DNA from: JAAFIP01 sp031367325
GTDB taxonomy: Bacteria; Pseudomonadota; Gammaproteobacteria; Burkholderiales; Burkholderiaceae_C
Length of the DNA stretch: 64,000 nt
Direction of reading: 5' to 3'
Assembly (NCBI GenBank): GCA_031367325.1
Contig: JANLPQ010000023.1
Location: forward strand, 1-64,000
The notes beneath the pieces are model-generated. The model did not search any database. It was not told where the DNA came from and saw nothing but the letters and a program-made list of their open reading frames with translations. Below, piece by piece: positions 60,998 through 64,000 of this stretch. Within the stretch, counting starts at the first letter, position 1. Each line of letters opens with the position of its first letter. Made by a program: the position numbers and the translations under genes.

Positions 60998-61680
60998 GCT
61001 TTAGCTCCTGCAGAAGGGGGGGCAACAACTAATGCAGTAGAGGCATCTACAATTGTTAGTTCATTCACGGGAGCCACTGCTTGTTGCGTAGCATCCATCT
61101 TGATAATTTCCATACGGTCACGCGATTTCACGCGCACTTGCATAGACGGGTCAACATATTTACTGTCTTTTCGTTCGCGCATAGTCAACGCAATAGCCGC
61201 AATGATCGCTACTAGTAGTAGCACTGCCGCAATTTCCAAGGGATAGAGATACTGGGTGTACATCAGTTTTCCCAGCTCTTTGGTGTTGGCTACTTGGCCT
61301 GCAATCGCAGCAGCGCTTTTTGGTTCTTCGGTCAAGCGGAAGCCACCCATCAGCACCAAGGCCATTTCAATGGCTATCACGGCACCTACCGTTGCTGCCA
61401 AAGGAAAATGCTTCCAAAAACCTTGGCGCAGACTGTCGGTATTGATGTCAAGCATCATCACTACGAATAAGAACAGCACCATCACTGCGCCGACGTAAAC
61501 GAGCACTAAGGTGATAGCCAAAAATTCAGCTTTCAGCAACACCCACACGGCAGCAGCTTGAAAGAAAGCCAATACTAAATAAAGTGCAGCGTGTACTGGG
61601 CTGCGGGCGGTGATCACTTTAAACGCTGCAAACAGCAACACAAAAGAAAAGAAATAGAAAAAACCTGTTTTGATATCCAT
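60994..61680 (-). CDS. nuoJ: NADH-quinone oxidoreductase subunit J
   Basis: The 228-residue membrane subunit has five helices, including AITLVLVYVGAVMVLFLFVVMMLD with its pi-bulge glycine region. The C-terminal roughly 55 residues are a soluble extension (KSRDRMEIIKMDATQQAVAPVNELTIVDAS). Confidence 0.95.
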   Translation of the reverse strand: MDIKTGFFYFFSFVLLFAAFKVITARSPVHAALYLVLAFFQAAAVWVLLKAEFLAITLVLVYVGAVMVLFLFVVMMLDINTDSLRQGFWKHFPLAATVGAVIAIEMALVLMGGFRLTEEPKSAAAIAGQVANTKELGKLMYTQYLYPLEIAAVLLLVAIIAAIALTMRERKDSKYVDPSMQVRVKSRDRMEIIKMDATQQAVAPVNELTIVDASTALVVAPPSAGAKA

Positions 61681-61703
61681 TTTTTATTTTTTACCAAGAT
61701 AGG

Positions 61704-62213
61704 TTATTTATATTTAGCATCAGCTGCTTTACTGGCTGCAATTTCTTTTTCATAGCGATCACCTACAGCCAGCAACATGTCTTTGGTGAAGTACAAATCA
61801 CCGCGCTTTTCCCCGTGGTATTCCAAAATGTGTGTTTCGACGATAGAGTCCACAGGGCAACTTTCTTCACAGAAGCCACAGAAAATGCATTTGGTCAAAT
61901 CAATATCGTAGCGCGTCGTGCGGCGGCTGCCATCATCACGCACCTCGCTCTCAATAGTGATGGCCATCGCGGGGCACACTGCCTCGCACAGTTTACAAGC
62001 AATACAACGCTCCTCGCCGTTTTCATAGCGGCGCAAAGCGTGCAGGCCACGAAAACGTGGTGATTGTGGTGTTTTTTCTTCTGGGAATTGCACCGTGATT
62101 TTGCGACGGAAAGCGTGTTTGCCAGTCATGGCAAAACCTTTGAACAATTCAAGCAGAAGAAAACTGCTCAAAAAATCTTTGAGTGAAAAGGCTGGAGAGG
62201 CCAGTGTAGTCAT
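61704..62213 (-). CDS. nuoI: NADH-quinone oxidoreductase subunit I
   Basis: The 169-residue 2[4Fe-4S] subunit has CIACKLCEAVCPAMAITIES and CIFCGFCEESCPVDSIVE, which hold clusters N6a and N6b between the peripheral arm and the quinone site. Confidence 0.98.
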   Translation of the reverse strand: MTTLASPAFSLKDFLSSFLLLELFKGFAMTGKHAFRRKITVQFPEEKTPQSPRFRGLHALRRYENGEERCIACKLCEAVCPAMAITIESEVRDDGSRRTTRYDIDLTKCIFCGFCEESCPVDSIVETHILEYHGEKRGDLYFTKDMLLAVGDRYEKEIAASKAADAKYK

Positions 62214-62225
62214 ATCAAGCTCTCT

Positions 62226-63308
62226 TTATTTCCAAATATTCCAAGGAGACAGCAACCAGCCGCCTACTACAACCAACCAGATCAAGGTAATGGGAATAAA
62301 AATCTTCCAACCCAAACGCATGATCTGGTCATAACGAAAACGTGGAAAGGTTGCGCGAACCCATATAAATAGGGTGACGACGACGAAGGTTTTAATGCCC
62401 AGCCAAATCCACCCAGATATCCAAGTGAAAGGTGCCATCTCTACTGGCGCATACCAACCACCCAAAAACATGATGGAGGCCATACACGATATCAAAATCA
62501 TGTTGGCATACTCAGCCAAGAAGAACATGGCAAACGCCATGCCTGAATATTCCACCATGTGCCCCGCCACGATTTCCGACTCGCCCTCAACCACGTCAAA
62601 CGGGTGGCGGTTGGTCTCTGCGATGCCCGAGATGATGTACACCACAAAAATGGGTAACAGCGGCAACCAGTTCCACGACAAGAAATTCAATCCTGCAGCT
62701 GCAAAATACCCCTTGCCCTGACCTACAACGATGTCTGTCATATTGAGCGACGCAGACACCATAAGCACTACCACAAGACAAAAGCCCATAGAAATTTCAT
62801 AACTCACCATTTGTGCCGATGCTCGCAGTGCACCTAAAAAAGCGTACTTCGAATTAGACGCCCAGCCGGCGATGATGACACCGTAGACTTCCATCGACGT
62901 GATGGCCATGATAAACAGCAAACCAGCGTTGATATTGGCCAATGCCACGTCAGGGCCAAATGGCACTACAGCCCACGCTGCAAGCGCAGGCATGATGGTC
63001 ATGATAGGGCCAATAAAGAACAGGCTTTTGTTAGCTGCTGCGGGAACAATAATTTCCTTGGTCAACAGCTTGAGTGCGTCAGCAATGGGTTGCAGCAAAC
63101 CTAATGGACCGACACGGTTAGGCCCAATGCGGATTTGCATCCAACCGATAGCCTTGCGCTCCCAGAGCGTCAGATAGGCTACCAAACCCATAATCGGTAG
63201 CACCACACAAATGATCTTCACCAAATTCCACAATACAGGCCAAGCCATATTGCCCCACCAAGGCGCGGCGATCAAACCTTGGCCAAAGCCATGTAAAGCA
63301 TCGATCAT
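62226..63308 (-). CDS. nuoH: NADH-quinone oxidoreductase subunit H
   Basis: The 360-residue quinone-site membrane subunit has ERKAIGWMQIRIGPNRVGPLGLLQPIADALKLLTKE and the acidic loop AETNRHPFDVVEGESEIVAGHMVEYSGM. It overlaps nuoG by 4 bp. Confidence 0.98.
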   Translation of the reverse strand: MIDALHGFGQGLIAAPWWGNMAWPVLWNLVKIICVVLPIMGLVAYLTLWERKAIGWMQIRIGPNRVGPLGLLQPIADALKLLTKEIIVPAAANKSLFFIGPIMTIMPALAAWAVVPFGPDVALANINAGLLFIMAITSMEVYGVIIAGWASNSKYAFLGALRASAQMVSYEISMGFCLVVVLMVSASLNMTDIVVGQGKGYFAAAGLNFLSWNWLPLLPIFVVYIISGIAETNRHPFDVVEGESEIVAGHMVEYSGMAFAMFFLAEYANMILISCMASIMFLGGWYAPVEMAPFTWISGWIWLGIKTFVVVTLFIWVRATFPRFRYDQIMRLGWKIFIPITLIWLVVVGGWLLSPWNIWK

Positions 63309-64000
63309 GCCGCTATCCCTTCGGCTTCAACAGGCGTGAGGCGCGCGTTGATTTTAGCGTCGGTAGTTAACTGCAATGAAGGTGCGCGACGCACTATGCT
63401 GTCGAGCTGGTAAATATTGACAGTGGCAGGCTCTGCGGCAGACACATCCAAACAAATTGCCGTCTTAGTTGCGTTGCTGAGTTGATCAGCGACTAGTATC
63501 TCGGTGTCCACGTTGATGATTTTAGCTAACACGTCTTGAGAAGACTCAAAGTCAAAACCTGCAACACCCAACATATTGCCCAATACGCGCAGCACTTTCC
63601 AAGCCGGGCGTGTTTCGCCTAGTGGCCTTACAACACCGTGGAAGCTTTGTATGTGACCTTCAGCATTGATGAACGTCCCTGCGGTTTCGGTAAACGGTGC
63701 AATGGGCAGCAATACATCGCTGCAGTCCATGTTGGCTTTAAACGGGCTGAGCGTGACAACCATATCGGCTTTAATGTCAAGGCAACTAGCACTGTCGAAC
63801 TTAGGCTCCGTATTCAAAAGAATAGCAGCGCGCAAACCACCAGCCAGCATTTGTGCTGCAGTTTTGCCGTCTTTGAGTGGCTGCGCGCCCACCAGTTGCG
63901 CGCCAACAGTATTGGCCGCTTCGGTAAGATAACCCACCGTCGCTCCAGTGTGCTCACCAATCCAATTCGCCAATGCCAGCAGCGATGATGCATTGGCATG
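63305..64000 (-). CDS. nuoG: NADH-quinone oxidoreductase subunit G, C-terminal part
   Basis: The open frame continues through the window end, so about 232 C-terminal residues are present. TLSPFKANMDCSDVLLPIAPFTETAGTFINAEGHIQSFHGVVRPLGETRPAWKVLRVL matches the molybdopterin-oxidoreductase-like C-terminal region of NuoG. The N-terminal cluster domains lie outside. The reading nuoG-H-I-J-K-L-M-N agrees with standard complex I order. Confidence 0.95.
   Translation of the reverse strand, partial: HANASSLLALANWIGEHTGATVGYLTEAANTVGAQLVGAQPLKDGKTAAQMLAGGLRAAILLNTEPKFDSASCLDIKADMVVTLSPFKANMDCSDVLLPIAPFTETAGTFINAEGHIQSFHGVVRPLGETRPAWKVLRVLGNMLGVAGFDFESSQDVLAKIINVDTEILVADQLSNATKTAICLDVSAAEPATVNIYQLDSIVRRAPSLQLTTDAKINARLTPVEAEGIAA

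Noticed and set aside
55305..64000. Frameshift or unusual gene in the nuo region
   Set aside because: All subunits have normal length, order and motifs, so the region is ordinary.

Overview
The window is a stretch of chromosome from a betaproteobacterium of the order Burkholderiales, most likely family Comamonadaceae. The gene orders support this: lolB-ispE-tRNA(Gln)-prs-rplY, otsB-GH15-otsA, nuoG-N followed by a DUF2818 gene and a NUDIX hydrolase, an ompR/envZ-type pair, and a sulfate assimilation locus with an APS-type reductase. This placement rests on protein and synteny resemblance only, since no database search was possible.

Layout. 1-8.5 kb: a C-terminal gene remnant, rapZ, mutY, a dynamin-like GTPase, mutM, a TPR protein, lolB and ispE. 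8.6-10.6 kb: tRNA-Gln, prs and rplY with a strong terminator. 10.7-19.3 kb: an accessory block separating rplY from pth. It holds a LuxR-type regulator, a small lipoprotein, a PQ-loop (SemiSWEET-like) protein, a Crp/Fnr regulator, a VapBC toxin-antitoxin pair and, on the minus strand, a subtilase / vanadium-haloperoxidase-like / class III cyclase-TPR cluster. 19.4-23.7 kb: pth and an HlyD-permease-ATPase ABC exporter. 23.7-29.3 kb: trehalose synthesis genes, an EF-hand protein, a ferredoxin and coaD. 29.6-38.0 kb: sulfur assimilation (TSUP exporter, sulfite/nitrite reductase, DUF934, APS reductase, cysD, cysN), then fdxA and a ferredoxin-NADP reductase. 38.0-49.0 kb: a type I restriction-modification island with four accessory genes. 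49.0-55.6 kb: a GST-like gene, tRNA-Asn, a SIMPL protein, a small secreted protein, ompR/envZ, DUF1178, NUDIX and DUF2818 genes. 55.6-64.0 kb: NADH dehydrogenase genes nuoN back to the 3' part of nuoG.

The most unusual signal is a family of short interspersed repeats with core CTGCTCAAGCAGCTA. I count 13 copies. Seven are intergenic and six lie inside coding sequences (ispE, coaD, the sulfite reductase gene, DUF934, SIMPL, DUF1178). In three of the genes it is read antisense to the core in one shared frame, giving a common peptide of the type I/V-A-A-R/L-A-x-x-T-A-S. Each of these three copies carries a base change that removes the TGA stop the standard repeat would have in that frame.

A second, MITE-like family has terminal inverted repeats of up to about 50 bp and occurs three times between cysH, cysD, cysN, fdxA and the reductase gene. 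The hsdS gene of the restriction system has an in-frame TAA near its 5' end and is called a probable pseudogene or switched-off allele. No rRNA genes, CRISPR array or complete insertion sequence was seen.
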